Notes: generated from the sequence alone by a model not told the origin. A DNA stretch of 64,000 nucleotides from Roseibium album (GCA_001404055.1 CXTY01000040.1:62001-126000); one strand, 5' to 3'. Positions 43,496 to 54,682 are shown, numbered from the stretch's first letter. Program-made: numbers and translations.

Positions 43496-45187
43496 ATGTC
43501 CTTTGCACGCTGGCCTCTGGCCTGGAAAATCAGCACCCCCGTCATCGTAATTGCAATCTTTACCGTTGCACTCGCCGGTTTCTCACTCAGTTCGCTTAAA
43601 GACGCGATGATGCAAGAGCGTCTGGTGAAGATCGAAGATATAACCAAAACTGCAAAGCAAATTGCTGCAAGATACCATGAGCTGGAGAAGTCCGGTTCCC
43701 TGACGCAGGAAGAAGCTCAGAAACAAGCACTTGAAGCAATATCCGCAATGCGCTTTGAGAATGGCGAGAACTACATTTTCGTCTTTAACAACAACTCCGT
43801 GACCATTTCCCACGCCAAGGCCAGCCTCATTGGCAAGGACCTGTCCGGTCTGAAGGACGCAAATGGTGTTCAGATTATTCCGGAATTGGTCAGATTGGCA
43901 AAGAGTGGCGGTGGTAACCTTCAGTATCTCTGGCCGCGCGCAGGCAGCGATGTGCCAATCGAGAAATGGGGATACGCGGCAGGTTTTGAGCCCTGGCAGT
44001 GGATGATAGGCACTGGCGTTTATATCGATGACCTGGAAGCTGCTTTCTGGAACCAGGCTATCCTGATCATCTCGCTCGCGGTCGCTGGCGCCGCCGTTGC
44101 TGGCGCGATTGCTTTCATTGCAATCCAGAGCCTCGTTCGCCCTTTGCGTTCGTTGACCAACAACATGAGCACGCTGGCAGAGGGTGACACCGACATTGTC
44201 ATCCAGGGTGCTGACCGCGGTGATGAAATTGGCCAGATGGCAAAAGCCATGGAAGTTTTCGTCCAGAACGTAGCAGCACGCCGTGAACTGGAAGAACGGC
44301 AGCATGACGCCCAGGAAGATGCCGCCCGCAAGGGTGGAGAAATCCAGAATCTGAGCGGTGAATTCGATCGTCAGATCACGGACATGATGAATACTATCGA
44401 CAGTTCCGTTCAGAACCTTCAGGCTGCCTCTGGAGACATGATGGGCGTCGCAGCCCAAACGACGGAACAGAGCGGCCTTGTGTCCAATGCGTCTTCGCAA
44501 GCCTCCCACAACGTTGAAACTGTTGCAGCGGCAGCAGAAGAACTGTCAGCGTCGGTCAATGAGATCCGCAGGCAAGTTCAATCTTCCAGCGAAATCGCGG
44601 CACGCGCCGCAGGTGAAGCAGAATCGACCAACCAGCGCATGAATGGACTGTCGGAGTCAGCCAGCCGCATTGGCGAAGTCGTGACGCTTATCCAGGCAAT
44701 TGCAGAACAGACCAACCTCCTGGCCTTGAACGCAACCATTGAAGCGGCTCGTGCAGGCGAAGCGGGCAAGGGATTTGCTGTCGTTGCAGCCGAGGTCAAG
44801 GAATTGGCGACACAAACTTCCAAGGCGACCGAGGAGATTTCCAGCCAGATCTCCGCAATTCAGAATGAAACGGAACATGCTGCAACGGCGATTTCTTCCG
44901 TGACCGAGATCATCAACAACATGAACGAGATTGCCTCGTCGATTTCCTCATCTGTTGAAGAGCAGGGTACCGCGACACAGGAAATTGCAAGCAATGCGAC
45001 GGAGGCGTCCCGGAGCACGGTCGAGGTGACAACCAACATTGAAGCCGTTGCATCGGCCGCTGAAAATACGCGCGATACTGCTGACAAAGTGGATTCCTCC
45101 GCACAGCAGTTGAAGGACAACGCGTCGATGCTGCGCGACCAGGTCGCTTCGTTCTTGCAGGACGTGCGTGATCGCTCTGCGGCTTAA
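43496..45187 (+). CDS. Methyl-accepting chemotaxis protein with Cache sensor
   Basis: A 563-residue chemoreceptor. Membrane helix 1 ([20 protein letters not shown]) is followed by a periplasmic single Cache domain (~35-185) with [14 protein letters not shown] and YLWPR ... [11 protein letters not shown], as in sCache_2 sensors of small organic acids. Helix 2 ([15 protein letters not shown] region), a HAMP domain ([18 protein letters not shown]) and a signalling coiled coil with hairpin tip [41 protein letters not shown] follow. There is no C-terminal CheR-docking pentapeptide. The ligand is unknown. A terminator follows. Confidence 0.95.
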   Translation: MSFARWPLAWKISTPVIVIAIFTVALAGFSLSSLKDAMMQERLVKIEDITKTAKQIAARYHELEKSGSLTQEEAQKQALEAISAMRFENGENYIFVFNNNSVTISHAKASLIGKDLSGLKDANGVQIIPELVRLAKSGGGNLQYLWPRAGSDVPIEKWGYAAGFEPWQWMIGTGVYIDDLEAAFWNQAILIISLAVAGAAVAGAIAFIAIQSLVRPLRSLTNNMSTLAEGDTDIVIQGADRGDEIGQMAKAMEVFVQNVAARRELEERQHDAQEDAARKGGEIQNLSGEFDRQITDMMNTIDSSVQNLQAASGDMMGVAAQTTEQSGLVSNASSQASHNVETVAAAAEELSASVNEIRRQVQSSSEIAARAAGEAESTNQRMNGLSESASRIGEVVTLIQAIAEQTNLLALNATIEAARAGEAGKGFAVVAAEVKELATQTSKATEEISSQISAIQNETEHAATAISSVTEIINNMNEIASSISSSVEEQGTATQEIASNATEASRSTVEVTTNIEAVASAAENTRDTADKVDSSAQQLKDNASMLRDQVASFLQDVRDRSAA

Positions 45188-45210
45188 AACGCTTCTACCC
45201 AGACAAGAAG

Positions 45211-45241
45211 ACGCCCGTGGCCACTGACCGCGGGCGTTTTT
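45211..45241 (+). terminator. Rho-independent terminator after the chemoreceptor gene
   Basis: ACGCCCG (45211-45217) and CGGGCGT (45231-45237) form a 7-bp stem with a 13-base loop, followed by a run of T. It lies between the convergent chemoreceptor and coaA genes; on the minus strand the following CTTCTTG is a weaker T-tract. Confidence 0.85.
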
Positions 45242-45247
45242 GCTTGC

Positions 45248-46213
45248 TCAGAGCTTCCTGAGTGCCACTTTCGAAGTTTGATGGCTGGCGTTTTTTGACA
45301 GGATCAGATCCGCCCTTGGTCTGGTCGGCAGAATGTTTTCGCGCAGGTTGATGAGGTTGATCTCCTGCCAGATCCTGTGCGCTGTCTCGATAGCTTCCTC
45401 GTCCGTAATCCGGGAATATCTGTGAAAGTAGGATCCCGGATCCCGGAACGCAGTTTCTCTCAAGCGCATGAAGCGGTCGACGTACCACTTCTGCAGGAGA
45501 TTTTCGTTGGCATCGATATAGACGGAAAAATCGAAGAAATCCGAGACAAAGGGCACAGCCCGGCCGTCCTTGGGAAGTTCTCTTGTCTGCAGAACATTCA
45601 GTCCTTCGACGATCAGGATGTCCGGCTTGTCGATGGTTACATTGTGTCCCGGCATGACGTCGTAATAGAAGTGAGAATAGACCGGTGCGCGTACATTGCG
45701 CTTTCCAGCCTTGATGTCTGAAAGAAATTTCAACAGCCTTGGACGATCAAAGCTCTCCGGAAATCCCTTTTTGGACATGAGCCCTTCCGCTTCCAGTATC
45801 GCATTGGGATAAAGGAACCCGTCCGTCGTGATCAGATCAACTTTGGGACTGGCAGGCCAACGCGCCAGCAACTCGCGCAAGACACGCGACGTCGTCGATT
45901 TTCCAACCGATACCGAACCCGCGACACCAATAATGAAAGGGGTCTTGCCGTAGCGGGTGCCTAGAAAGTTTTGTGTTGCCTGATGAATATTGATCGTTGC
46001 TTCAGCATAAAATGCCAACAGGCGGGAGAGCGGAAGATAGATGGTTTCGACCTGCTCCATGGACACAGGAGCGTTCAAACCTTGAAGTTGCGCCACTTCG
46101 TGCTCAGACAAGGTCATCGGTGTGTCGGCGCGTAAGCGTGACCACTGGCGCTCTGTGAACACCCGATAGGGGGACAAATCCATGTCCAGGGCCGTGGAAA
46201 CTTTCTGATCCAT
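45248..46213 (-). CDS. coaA: Type I pantothenate kinase
   Basis: A 321-residue bacterial CoaA that phosphorylates pantothenate in the first step of CoA synthesis. It has P-loop [15 protein letters not shown] (~100), [29 protein letters not shown] and [12 protein letters not shown]. It is the last gene of the his cluster, 44 bases after hisE, an arrangement typical of Rhizobiales. Confidence 0.96.
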   Translation of the reverse strand: MDQKVSTALDMDLSPYRVFTERQWSRLRADTPMTLSEHEVAQLQGLNAPVSMEQVETIYLPLSRLLAFYAEATINIHQATQNFLGTRYGKTPFIIGVAGSVSVGKSTTSRVLRELLARWPASPKVDLITTDGFLYPNAILEAEGLMSKKGFPESFDRPRLLKFLSDIKAGKRNVRAPVYSHFYYDVMPGHNVTIDKPDILIVEGLNVLQTRELPKDGRAVPFVSDFFDFSVYIDANENLLQKWYVDRFMRLRETAFRDPGSYFHRYSRITDEEAIETAHRIWQEINLINLRENILPTRPRADLILSKNASHQTSKVALRKL

Positions 46214-46257
46214 CTGTAACGCGGTCCTCGCTGCGGTGCTGCCAGGTAAAACCGATC

Positions 46258-46581
46258 TTATTGCTGCGTCCGGGAAGCCTTTTCCTCAAGTCCGGTTTGT
46301 CCCGTACGACCCGCGAGTTCCTTCATAACATCTTCAAGCGGAACCTTGGATACGTTCAGAACCACAAGCAGATGATATAACAAATCGCCGGCTTCAGCCG
46401 TCAATTCCTTTCGGTCACCCTGCACGGCGGCAATCGCCGCCTCAACCGCTTCTTCCCCCAGTTTTTGAGCGCATTTGGCAGCGCCCCTGTTTACGAGTTT
46501 GCGCGTGTAGGACGTTTCATCCTCACTCTTCGCACGTGCAGCAATAATGGCGTCCAGATCTTCCAGTGTGAACTTGGTCAT
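46258..46581 (-). CDS. hisE: Phosphoribosyl-ATP pyrophosphatase
   Basis: A 107-residue MazG-fold enzyme for the second step of histidine synthesis. It has [17 protein letters not shown] with the metal-binding Glu residues, and [13 protein letters not shown]. It is a stand-alone HisE, not fused to HisI, as usual in Alphaproteobacteria. It follows hisF by 19 bases. Confidence 0.96.
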   Translation of the reverse strand: MTKFTLEDLDAIIAARAKSEDETSYTRKLVNRGAAKCAQKLGEEAVEAAIAAVQGDRKELTAEAGDLLYHLLVVLNVSKVPLEDVMKELAGRTGQTGLEEKASRTQQ

Positions 46582-46600
46582 TTGGCTAATCCTAAGGAAC

Positions 46601-47380
46601 TCAAGAATCGAGGCGCATGGGAACGCCTGCGTCGCTCATGTACTGCTTTGTTTCCCGGATCGTATATTCACCGAAGTGGAAGATAGAAGCAGCAAGCACG
46701 GCTGTGGCATGACCATCGCGCACGCCTTCAACCATGTGATCGAGCGTGCCGACGCCGCCAGACGCAATCACCGGCACGGGAACGGCGTCGGCAATCGTCT
46801 TTGTAAGCGCAATGTTGTAGCCGGACTTGGTGCCATCCCGATCCATGGAGGTCACCAGAAGTTCTCCGGCACCCAGTTCCACGACCTTCTTGGCAAACTC
46901 AACCGCATCTATTCCGGTCGCATTACGGCCGCCGTGGGTGAAAATCTCGAATTTATCGGCTTCACCTGGCGTGTTGACCTGCTTGGCATCAATCGACACC
47001 ACGATGCATTGGGCCCCAAATTTTTCTGCGGCCTCACGTACAAAGTCCGGATTGTTCACGGCTGCAGTATTGATTGAAACCTTGTCTGCGCCAGCAATCA
47101 GCAGTTTGCGAATGTCTTCGACAGATCGCACGCCGCCGCCAACGGTAACAGGCATGAAGCATGCTTCAGCCGTTCGGCGTACGACGTCATAAATGGTATC
47201 GCGCCCTTCATGGCTTGCGGTGATGTCCAGAAAACAGAGCTCATCCGCACCCGCTGCGTCATAGGCCTTGGCCGCCTCAACCGGATCACCGGCATCAACC
47301 AGATCAACAAAATTGACCCCTTTGACGACGCGTCCGTCTTTCACATCAAGGCATGGGATGACACGCGCTTTCAAGGTCAT
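46601..47380 (-). CDS. hisF: Imidazole glycerol phosphate synthase, cyclase subunit
   Basis: A 259-residue TIM barrel that uses ammonia channelled from HisH to make imidazole glycerol phosphate and AICAR. It has [19 protein letters not shown] (catalytic Asp11 region), [23 protein letters not shown] (second catalytic Asp) and ASGGVG. It overlaps hisA by four bases. Confidence 0.97.
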   Translation of the reverse strand: MTLKARVIPCLDVKDGRVVKGVNFVDLVDAGDPVEAAKAYDAAGADELCFLDITASHEGRDTIYDVVRRTAEACFMPVTVGGGVRSVEDIRKLLIAGADKVSINTAAVNNPDFVREAAEKFGAQCIVVSIDAKQVNTPGEADKFEIFTHGGRNATGIDAVEFAKKVVELGAGELLVTSMDRDGTKSGYNIALTKTIADAVPVPVIASGGVGTLDHMVEGVRDGHATAVLAASIFHFGEYTIRETKQYMSDAGVPMRLDS

Positions 47381-48120
47381 GATGCGGCTCCTCTGGCAGC
47401 CAGGATCAGATCCATTGCCTCTTTCGGATCCAGACGTCCATCATAAAGCGCCCGGCCGGAGATGGTCCCTTCTAAGATCGCACAATCCGGCTTAAGCAAC
47501 CTGTGAATGTCGTCAATCGACGCCAACCCACCGGATGCAATCACTGGAATGGACACAGATTTTGCCAGTTCGAGTGTGGACGGGATGTTGAGACCCTTCA
47601 ATACGCCATCACGATCAATATCAGTGTAGATGATTGCCGATACACCCACGTCTTCAAACTGTTTTGCCAGATCGACAGCTGTCAGTTCCGAGGTTTCGGC
47701 CCAGCCTTCGACGGCCACATAGCCACCCTTTGCGTCAATGCCGACGGCGACCTTTCCCGGAAACTTTCGGCAGGCCTCCTTGACCAGGTCCGGGTCCCGC
47801 ACCGCGACCGTTCCGAGAATGACACGGGAGATCCCTTTATCCAGCCAGGTCTCGATATGCTCCAGTGTCCTGATCCCACCACCAAGCTGAACAGGATTAT
47901 TCGTCGCCGCGAGAATGGCATCAACGGCTGCGCCATTGACACTTTCTCCGGCAAAGGCACCGTTCAGATCAACCACGTGCAACCACTCAAAACCCTGGGT
48001 TTCGAAAGCTTTGGCCTGAGCGCCGGGATCATCGTTGAACACGGTTGCCTGGTCCATATCGCCAAGCTTCAGGCGAACGCACTGACCATCTTTCAAGTCG
48101 ATGGCGGGGAAAAGGATCAT
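47377..48120 (-). CDS. hisA: ProFAR isomerase (phosphoribosylformimino-AICAR-P isomerase)
   Basis: A 247-residue TIM barrel that isomerises ProFAR to PRFAR. It has [15 protein letters not shown] (catalytic Asp), [23 protein letters not shown] (second catalytic Asp) and VIASGGLAS. It is translationally coupled to hisF (ATGA). Confidence 0.97.
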   Translation of the reverse strand: MILFPAIDLKDGQCVRLKLGDMDQATVFNDDPGAQAKAFETQGFEWLHVVDLNGAFAGESVNGAAVDAILAATNNPVQLGGGIRTLEHIETWLDKGISRVILGTVAVRDPDLVKEACRKFPGKVAVGIDAKGGYVAVEGWAETSELTAVDLAKQFEDVGVSAIIYTDIDRDGVLKGLNIPSTLELAKSVSIPVIASGGLASIDDIHRLLKPDCAILEGTISGRALYDGRLDPKEAMDLILAARGAAS

Positions 48121-48126
48121 GTCGTC

Positions 48127-48414
48127 TTAGCTTCCTTCAACGAGAACGATTTCACCGTCGGCATATTGCTGACGGATTTTGACCGCTTCCTGATATTCGG
48201 GGGAGTTATAACAATCGAGCGCATGTTGGAAGCTCGGAAATTCGATAATGACGTTGCGTGCCCGGCCCGGCCCTTCAACAGCATCGGTTTTTCCACCACG
48301 CGCCAGGAAATTGGCGCCAAATCTTACAAACGCCGGCTTCGCCGTCTCAACATACTTCGGGTAGTTATCCGCGTCGTGCACATCCACACGTGCAATCCAG
48401 TAGCCCTTGCTCAT
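48127..48414 (-). CDS. DUF1330 family protein
   Basis: A 95-residue ferredoxin-like (dimeric alpha-beta barrel) protein: KGYWIARVDVHDADNYPKY, RFGANFLARGG and RNVIIEFPSFQHALDCYNSPEYQEA are typical DUF1330 blocks. Function is unassigned. It sits six bases before hisA in the his cluster and is probably co-transcribed, though not known to serve histidine synthesis. Confidence 0.92.
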   Translation of the reverse strand: MSKGYWIARVDVHDADNYPKYVETAKPAFVRFGANFLARGGKTDAVEGPGRARNVIIEFPSFQHALDCYNSPEYQEAVKIRQQYADGEIVLVEGS

Positions 48415-48526
48415 TTCAAACTCCCTCTATTTTGTGTTTGTTCGCTTGCAGCCATCTCAGGATCGGAACCAGCTAACGACAATTCAACGACTGCCGGACG
48501 TGAAACCTCACTTTTGGTTCCGGTCG

Positions 48527-49180
48527 TCAGGGTGTCCAATCCAGAAAGTTGGCTATGAGATCAAGCCCCAACCTCTGGCTTTTTTCCGGGTGGAACTGCG
48601 TGCCGATCATATTTTCCTTGGCCACCATTGCGGTGAACGTGCCTGCGTAACCGAAAGTCGCCAATCGCTCCGCTTCGTTGGCACAGGCGAAATGATAGGA
48701 ATGCACGAAATAAGCGTGCAAGCCGTCCGGGCCCGTATCGATGCCCTTGAAGACCGGATGACTTTCTGTCCGGACATCAATGGTGTTCCAGCCCATATGC
48801 GGGATTTTGAGATTGGGATCCGATGGCTTCATTTCAGACACGTCACCCTCGACCCAGCCCAGGCCTTCCACGGTTTCGAATTCCAGGCCTCGGCTCGCCA
48901 TCAGCTGCATACCAACGCAGATGCCAAAAAAGGGTTTGCCTTGCTTGCGCACGGTTTCGTCCAGTGCTTCAGGCATGCCTTCGACAGCCCACAGACCCCG
49001 CTTACAATCAGCAAAGGCGCCAACACCCGGCAAAACAACGCGATCGGCCTTTCGGACGCGATCAGGATCAGATGTCACGATGACGTCCGGCATGTGTGCA
49101 TGGGCACGACTCGCGCGTTCGAATGCCTTCTCGGCCGAGCGCAGATTGCCCGAACCGTAGTCGATAATTGCTATTGTCAT
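48527..49180 (-). CDS. hisH: Imidazole glycerol phosphate synthase, glutaminase subunit
   Basis: A 217-residue class I glutamine amidotransferase that feeds ammonia to HisF. It has [18 protein letters not shown], nucleophile Cys88 in [10 protein letters not shown], and the C-terminal [10 protein letters not shown] with catalytic His and Glu. Its start overlaps the DUF2628 gene by four bases. A 112-base gap separates it from the DUF1330 gene. Confidence 0.97.
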   Translation of the reverse strand: MTIAIIDYGSGNLRSAEKAFERASRAHAHMPDVIVTSDPDRVRKADRVVLPGVGAFADCKRGLWAVEGMPEALDETVRKQGKPFFGICVGMQLMASRGLEFETVEGLGWVEGDVSEMKPSDPNLKIPHMGWNTIDVRTESHPVFKGIDTGPDGLHAYFVHSYHFACANEAERLATFGYAGTFTAMVAKENMIGTQFHPEKSQRLGLDLIANFLDWTP

Positions 49181-49677
49181 TGACGGGTCTCCGGACCGAG
49201 CGTCAGGCCCACGACCTGCTCACTGCCAACCCTTGGGATGATTGGCACTTGAGCCGGGCGATCCCGAACGGTGTGTGTCTGAACCTGGGCCAGGTTTCCA
49301 GCTTCCTTATGCATAAAGCGGTATTCAGCTTCATCCCGGCTGGTTCCTTCAACGATGCCGACAACGCGCCAGCCCTTGCGTTCCAGCGACCAGTGGCGCA
49401 AGGCCTGGGCCTCAAAAGCGAAGGTGAACGACACAAAAAAGGCCACCACGCCCATTGCCTCGCCGCCAATCGACAATGCCAGCAGTTCAACGAGCAAAGT
49501 CAGGAACAAATAGCCAAGCAACACCAGCCACATGCGGTGGAACAGAAGCCAGATGATCGAAAATACAAACGCCAGGAAAGAAAACCTATCGGGAACAAAG
49601 GCAAGCCGATCGGTCTGGTGGGGATCGCCCGCCAGATCTTCGAATTCCGGCGGAGCCATAACAACATAGGTGCTCAT
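49177..49677 (-). CDS. DUF2628 membrane protein
   Basis: A 166-residue protein with [33 protein letters not shown] and two or three more hydrophobic segments, plus an [14 protein letters not shown] block, as in DUF2628. It lies between hisB and hisH in many Rhizobiales his clusters. Function is unknown; a role in histidine synthesis is not established. Confidence 0.9.
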   Translation of the reverse strand: MSTYVVMAPPEFEDLAGDPHQTDRLAFVPDRFSFLAFVFSIIWLLFHRMWLVLLGYLFLTLLVELLALSIGGEAMGVVAFFVSFTFAFEAQALRHWSLERKGWRVVGIVEGTSRDEAEYRFMHKEAGNLAQVQTHTVRDRPAQVPIIPRVGSEQVVGLTLGPETRQ

Positions 49678-49692
49678 GCGCCCATCCGTATC

Positions 49693-50286
49693 TTAGCCAC
49701 CAAGTTGGCCTTTAGTTGTCGGAACACGGTCTGCTTGCCGCGGATCTATTTCAACTGCCTTGCGCAAGCTGCGCGCCACGGCCTTGAAACAAGTCTCGGC
49801 AATGTGGTGACAGTTTGACCCGTAAAGATTGGATATGTGAAGCGTAATGCCGGCATTCATCGCAAAAGCGCGGAAAAACTCTTCAAAAAGCTCCGTATCA
49901 AAGTCACCGACCTTATCCCGATCAAAAGTCACATCCCAAACAAGGAACGGCCGACCCGAGACATCGAGAGCGCAGCGGGTCAAGGCCTCATCCATGGCCA
50001 GATGCGTATCGGCATACCTGGTGATGCCGGCCATGCCGCCCAGCGCCTCAGAGATAGCCTGGCCCAAAGCAATGCCGGTATCCTCAACGGTATGGTGGAA
50101 ATCGATATGCGTATCACCATCAGCGCGTGCCTTGATGTCGATCAGCGAATGTCGCGACAGCTGCTCCAGCATATGATCGAAGAACCCGACACCGGTCTGA
50201 ACGTCATAAACGCCCGTACCGTCCAGGTTGATTTCGACAGAGATGCGGGTTTCCTTGGTATCGCGCGATACACTCGCAGTGCGCAT
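49693..50286 (-). CDS. hisB: Imidazoleglycerol-phosphate dehydratase
   Basis: A 197-residue manganese enzyme for the sixth step of histidine synthesis. It has two repeats each with metal-binding His motifs ([47 protein letters not shown]). It lacks the phosphatase domain found in enterobacterial HisB. It is first in the minus-strand his cluster; the 253-base gap to pyrF shows no gene. Confidence 0.97.
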   Translation of the reverse strand: MRTASVSRDTKETRISVEINLDGTGVYDVQTGVGFFDHMLEQLSRHSLIDIKARADGDTHIDFHHTVEDTGIALGQAISEALGGMAGITRYADTHLAMDEALTRCALDVSGRPFLVWDVTFDRDKVGDFDTELFEEFFRAFAMNAGITLHISNLYGSNCHHIAETCFKAVARSLRKAVEIDPRQADRVPTTKGQLGG

Positions 50287-50539
50287 AAGCTGTTGTCCTC
50301 GCTAGGTGATAGACCGGCGGTGTTGTAGCAGCCCGTATCGCCTAATGAAATAGCGAGTTGCCCGGCATCAGCCTGGTTGGTGCCCGTTTTTCCGGCAAAT
50401 TTGACTTCACCAGCCCCCAGATGTCTGCGATCTCAAGAATTCAGGTGATGTTTCAACGCAATCAGCAGTATTTCTGGCGAACGCGCGGCGACAATGTTAA
50501 GGACGAAACGCCTTCCCACCGCCATAAGGAGTTCTCTCC

Positions 50540-51286
50540 ATGCCGACCAGCCCGTTTGCCCCGATAACCGCGCTCGATCGTTTGATGCTGCCTGTAGACG
50601 TCCCGACTATTGCTGAAGCTGAAAAACTGGTTCGGCAAACCGAAGGCCATGTCGGTGTCTACAAGATTGGCATGGAGTTGCAGTTCGCGGGCGGGCTGGA
50701 ATTTGCGCGTGACCTGGCTGCAGACGGCAAGAAGATCTTTCTTGATGTCAAACTTCATGACATCGACAACACCATTACCAAGGCTGTCCGCAATGTCGCC
50801 AAGATGGGCATGACCTTCATGACCCTACATGGTTATCCCAAAACAATGCGCGCAGCAGTGAAGGGCCTTGCGGAGGAGGGTAATTCAAACCTCTGCCTGC
50901 TTGGCGTTACGGTTTTGACGTCCATGGATGAGGACGATCTGGTGGCAGCAGGTTACAGGGGTCCGGTTGCCGATGTCGTGGAGGCACGGGCCAGGGACGC
51001 AAGAGCGGCCGGCATGGGAGGCATCGTCTGTGCGGCAACCGAAGCGGAAAAAATGCGGTCGATCCTAGGCGATGAACTGGTGATTGTGACACCCGGTATC
51101 CGACCTGCTGGAAGCGCTGCAGGCGACCAGCGCCGCGTGATGACGCCAGCAGAGGCCATCCGGTCCGGCAGCGATTATCTTGTCGTCGGGCGCCCGATTT
51201 CTCAAGCGGGTGACCCGGGTGCTGCTGCCAGATCCGTCGTTGCAGAAATAGAAGCGGCGCTTAGTAGATCACGCCAGCAACTGTGA
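50540..51286 (+). CDS. pyrF: Orotidine 5'-phosphate decarboxylase
   Basis: A 248-residue TIM barrel for the last step of UMP synthesis. The catalytic DxKxxD array is in [37 protein letters not shown] and VVGRPIS bind phosphate. AAGGAG lies eight bases before the ATG. It is divergent from hisB. Its last 26 bases overlap the 3' end of the convergent secreted-protein gene. Confidence 0.96.
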   Translation: MPTSPFAPITALDRLMLPVDVPTIAEAEKLVRQTEGHVGVYKIGMELQFAGGLEFARDLAADGKKIFLDVKLHDIDNTITKAVRNVAKMGMTFMTLHGYPKTMRAAVKGLAEEGNSNLCLLGVTVLTSMDEDDLVAAGYRGPVADVVEARARDARAAGMGGIVCAATEAEKMRSILGDELVIVTPGIRPAGSAAGDQRRVMTPAEAIRSGSDYLVVGRPISQAGDPGAAARSVVAEIEAALSRSRQQL

Positions 51287-51812
51287 AACCGCATTGCTCG
51301 GCGACTTTTCGGTAAGACGCAGAGAAGCCGTTCAACGAAGCGCTGTAGACCAGACCACCAGGGCCGACAATATCGATCAGACCATTTCTCTGCATGGCCT
51401 GCAGAACTCTGTGATTGTCTTCAAACGCAAAATTCGTGTCTGCGAAAGCGATGCCTTCGTCGTCTATTCCGGCATAAACAGAAGCCTGTGCGCTATCGCC
51501 GTCGTCAAAAACAAAATTTACGGTCTGGTCGTTCTGCAGCACGGTCGCATATCCCCGCACCGCGCTTTCGGTGAGTTGAACGCCCGGATAAACGTCCGGT
51601 GGAAGAGCGTCGCCATTTGAAATGGAAAGACCGACAATCGGATCACCGTCGCCACCTGTCCACATCGTGCAGGTGATACGCAGATCCTCTCCGGTATCAA
51701 CGGTCTTTATCTGGACGTGCCAGTCCTTGTAAGAAAAGTACTGATCGCCAGCCAGGGCCGTGGAGGCCAGACAACAAGTTACGCCCGCAAAGACAATGGA
51801 TTTGAAATTCAT
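51261..51812 (-). CDS. Secreted protein of unknown function
   Basis: A 183-residue protein with a signal peptide ([19 protein letters not shown]). The mature part is acidic and beta-rich ([57 protein letters not shown]), with two likely disulfide Cys. The general pattern resembles IalB-like or other periplasmic beta-sandwich proteins, but I cannot assign it. It overlaps pyrF tail-to-tail by 26 bases. Confidence 0.75.
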   Translation of the reverse strand: MNFKSIVFAGVTCCLASTALAGDQYFSYKDWHVQIKTVDTGEDLRITCTMWTGGDGDPIVGLSISNGDALPPDVYPGVQLTESAVRGYATVLQNDQTVNFVFDDGDSAQASVYAGIDDEGIAFADTNFAFEDNHRVLQAMQRNGLIDIVGPGGLVYSASLNGFSASYRKVAEQCGFTVAGVIY

Positions 51813-51961
51813 TGATGATCCTCAATTGGTTCGGCATTCAGCCTGTGCCGGGATCGTCACTCATTTGGGTAATGATTATCAACCTGAAAAATCTGCGTCG
51901 CCAATATTGAGAGGGACTGATAGCAAATAACCACCAGTCCTTTTGATGTTGTCCAGTCCCG

Positions 51962-53047
51962 TTACGCTGCCTGATTGTCGTCGGCTGACGCTGAGCGAAG
52001 CAGCATGCCGTAAAGGTCACGTGGGTCGTCCGGGTCAGCGAGAAGATCGAGTTTTTCGAAATGCCCCGTGCTCGGGAGAAGGTCATGCACGTAGCGGAGT
52101 GCCGCAAAGTCCTCGATTGCAAAGCCGACACTGTCGAAAAGCGTGATCTGCTCTTCTGACGTACGACCCGGCGCCTTGCCTGCGAAAACCTGCCACAACT
52201 CGGTAACCGGATGATCCTCGGCCAATTGCTGTAACTCACCTTCGATGCGGGTCTGCTCCGGAAACTCGACAAAGATATCGGACCGCACAAGGATATCCTT
52301 GTGCAGCTCGGTCTTACCCGGACAGTCGCCACCAATTGCGTTTATGTGGACACCCGAGCCAACCATGTTGTCGGTCAGGATGGTGGCGTAGCGTTTGTCA
52401 GCGGTCACCGTCGTGATGATCTGGGCACCCTCGATCGCATCTTCCGGTGTCTTGCAAATGGTCACATTCAAGCCGGAATCGACGAGATTTCGGGCGAGAC
52501 GGAGGCTGGCAGCACTGTCGATGTCAAACGCCCTGATCTCTGTGATACCAACGAGATCCTTGAAAGCAAGGCACTGAAAGTCGGACTGGGCACCATTGCC
52601 GATGATTGCCATGGTGGTGGAACCCTTGGGCGCAAGATACTTCGCAGCCAGTGCCGAATTTGCTGCCGTTCTTAATGCTGTCAGAATGGTCATTTCAGTG
52701 AAAAGGACCGGATAACCGTTCCGAAGATCGGAGAGGACGCCAAAGCCAGTGACGGTCTGCAGGCCATCACGCGTGTTGTCCGGATGGCCATTGACGTATT
52801 TGAAACCAAAGGTCTTGCCGTCGCTGGTTGGCATGAGTTCGATAACGCCCTGCGGTGCATGTGCCGGAATACGCGGCTTCTTGTCGAAGCTCTCCCAGCG
52901 CAGGAAATCCTGTTCGATGTACTCGGCGATACCACGCAAGGCATTTTCAACGCCGATTGCCCGGACATTGCGCATCATGTTGTCGACACTGACGAAGGGA
53001 ACATAGGCCAGTTCCGACGGTGCGAGATTAAGCTGTGTTGCAGACAT
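51962..53047 (-). CDS. Ornithine cyclodeaminase
   Basis: A 361-residue NAD-dependent enzyme of the OCD/mu-crystallin family that converts ornithine to proline and ammonia. It has FKYVNGHPDNTRDGLQTVTGFGVLSD, TALRTAANSALAAKYLAP, the Rossmann motif MAIIGNGAQSDFQ, and AIGGDCPGKTELHKDIL with the catalytic Asp. It lies 11 bases after the arginase gene, giving arginine to ornithine plus urea to proline. Length and motifs fit the long alphaproteobacterial OCD group. Confidence 0.94.
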   Translation of the reverse strand: MSATQLNLAPSELAYVPFVSVDNMMRNVRAIGVENALRGIAEYIEQDFLRWESFDKKPRIPAHAPQGVIELMPTSDGKTFGFKYVNGHPDNTRDGLQTVTGFGVLSDLRNGYPVLFTEMTILTALRTAANSALAAKYLAPKGSTTMAIIGNGAQSDFQCLAFKDLVGITEIRAFDIDSAASLRLARNLVDSGLNVTICKTPEDAIEGAQIITTVTADKRYATILTDNMVGSGVHINAIGGDCPGKTELHKDILVRSDIFVEFPEQTRIEGELQQLAEDHPVTELWQVFAGKAPGRTSEEQITLFDSVGFAIEDFAALRYVHDLLPSTGHFEKLDLLADPDDPRDLYGMLLRSASADDNQAA

Positions 53048-53058
53048 GTTCTGATCCT

Positions 53059-54000
53059 CTAGAAACTTCTTGTTGGGCGGTCGAATACGCGGCGCCCGAA
53101 GAGGCTGCCGGTCAGATCGACCATCAGACGTGCGGTCTTCCCGCGTTCATCCAGAAAAGGGTTGAGTTCGACGAGATCGAGCGATGTCACGAGGTTGCTG
53201 TCATGCAGTATCTCCATGACAAGATGTGCTTCTCGAAATGATGCCCCACCGGGGACAGTTGTACCCACGGCGGGCGCAATTTCAGGGTCAAGGAAATCAA
53301 CATCAAGACTGACGTGGAGTAACCCGTTTTCGGCTCGAACCCGGTCCAGAAAAGGCGTCATGAGAGCGCCGATGCCGACTTCATCGATCTGTCGCATGTC
53401 GCTGACGCCGACACCCAGGTCGAGCAGCGTGTCGCGCTCGGCAGTGTCGATTGAACGTACACCCAGAATTTCGACATTCTCAGGCTTCACCGTGTGGGTC
53501 AGGGGTGATCCAAGTAAGTCGTCAAATCCAGGCAGGCCACACAAGAATGCAAGGGGTGTCCCGTGAAGATTGCCGCTGTCTGTACTGTCCAGCGTATGGA
53601 AGTCGGAATGGGCGTCCAGCCACAGAACGAACAAAGGGCGACCCAACTCTGCAGCGGCTTTTGCCTGGCCAGATACCGTGCCGGCTGCCATGGCGTGATC
53701 ACCGCCCAGATATATCGGCAATGCAGGAGTTTCACCAAGATCTGCAGCCTTGGCATGAAGCGTCCGAGTCCACGAGACGTATTCCCGGTAGTTCTTGAGG
53801 ACAGGATTGGGTGGAGTGAAACGTTCCACCTCAACCGGAAAGATGTTTCCGTGATCAACGACGGAGTGGCCCAGCGCGCGCAACGTTTCTGCAAGGCCCG
53901 CAGTACGATAGGCATCGGGACCCATAACGCAGCCCCTTTGGCCCGCGCCTTCGTCGACAGGTGCTCCGACCAAAGCGATCTGTTTCTTGACGACGTTCAC
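53059..54000 (-). CDS. rocF: Arginase
   Basis: A 313-residue manganese ureohydrolase that splits arginine into ornithine and urea. The metal motifs are GGDHAMAAG, WLDAHSDFHT (DAHxD) and SLDVDFLDPEIAP (DxDxxDP). The start is GTG 54000, with GGAGG five bases upstream; the frame remains open to 54096, but that would cover the divergent Lrp promoter. It is first in the arginase-OCD operon and divergent from an Lrp-type gene that probably controls it. Confidence 0.95.
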   Translation of the reverse strand: MNVVKKQIALVGAPVDEGAGQRGCVMGPDAYRTAGLAETLRALGHSVVDHGNIFPVEVERFTPPNPVLKNYREYVSWTRTLHAKAADLGETPALPIYLGGDHAMAAGTVSGQAKAAAELGRPLFVLWLDAHSDFHTLDSTDSGNLHGTPLAFLCGLPGFDDLLGSPLTHTVKPENVEILGVRSIDTAERDTLLDLGVGVSDMRQIDEVGIGALMTPFLDRVRAENGLLHVSLDVDFLDPEIAPAVGTTVPGGASFREAHLVMEILHDSNLVTSLDLVELNPFLDERGKTARLMVDLTGSLFGRRVFDRPTRSF

Positions 54001-54067
54001 TTGTTCCTCCACTTGAATTGCGTTCTCAAATTGTCTGAAAACACTGCGGCGGAGTAAATCCCGCGAC

Positions 54068-54104
54068 TTGATAAAATGTTCAGTCAGATTTATCATTTTG
54101 ATAA
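54068..54104. promoter_or_regulatory. Candidate Lrp operator: two TTGATAA sites 30 bases apart
   Basis: TTGATAA occurs at 54068-54074 and 54098-54104, almost exactly three helical turns apart. The second copy is half of a perfect palindrome TTATCA-TTT-TGATAA (54090-54104). They lie in the divergent promoter between arginase and the Lrp gene. Confidence 0.5.
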
Positions 54105-54127
54105 GCTATGCTTACCGGAATGAAACC

Positions 54128-54589
54128 ATGGATGATCTGGACTTACGTTTAATCTCTCTACTTCGACATGATGGCCGACGTTCGGTGTCCGATTTGGCAA
54201 ATGATTTGAAAGTGTCCCGTGCAACAGTCAGAGCCAGAATGGAGAAACTCGTCGGATCCGGAGAGATATTGGGGTTCACCGCAGTACTTCGCGATGACTG
54301 GCGGGACCTTCCCATTCGTGCCGTCACGCTTGTCGTGGTCGATGGCCACAATACGAATCCGGTCATTCGCTCTTTAAGCGCGATGACGGAAGTTCGCGCA
54401 ATTCATTCAACGAATGGCAAATGGGATCTGGTTCTGGACATAGCCACCAGGGACCTCGTTGCCTTTGACGATGCGCTTAATCGGATCCGCCTGATTGAAG
54501 GCATCACCGGGACTGAAACCAACCTGCTTTTGAACACCCGTAAGGGGCCCGCCGCATCTGCCAGCGAACTCAAGGACGTTCTCGGTTGA
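54128..54589 (+). CDS. Lrp/AsnC-family transcriptional regulator
   Basis: A 153-residue Lrp protein: N-terminal HTH (LDLRLISLLRHDGRRSVSDLANDLKVSRATVRARMEKLVGSGEI) and a C-terminal RAM ligand-binding domain (VTLVVVDGH; NGKWDLVLDIATRD; RIRLIEGITGTET). The start is ATG 54128; the frame is open to 54068 through the candidate operator. Its divergent position suggests it activates arginase-OCD in response to arginine or ornithine, as such regulators do in rhizobia (inference). Confidence 0.93.
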   Translation: MDDLDLRLISLLRHDGRRSVSDLANDLKVSRATVRARMEKLVGSGEILGFTAVLRDDWRDLPIRAVTLVVVDGHNTNPVIRSLSAMTEVRAIHSTNGKWDLVLDIATRDLVAFDDALNRIRLIEGITGTETNLLLNTRKGPAASASELKDVLG

Positions 54590-54682
54590 ATTGTATTGTC
54601 ACCCGTTGGCTCGCGAATCGGGTCGCTTCTGGGGTCCTGCGCGATTAGGATCGATCCGGAAACAGATACAAAAGCCACGCTC

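Noticed and set aside
47503-48558. 351-residue open frame antisense to hisA and its neighbours
   Set aside because: It crosses two solid genes on the other strand and shows no family motif; a GC-bias shadow.
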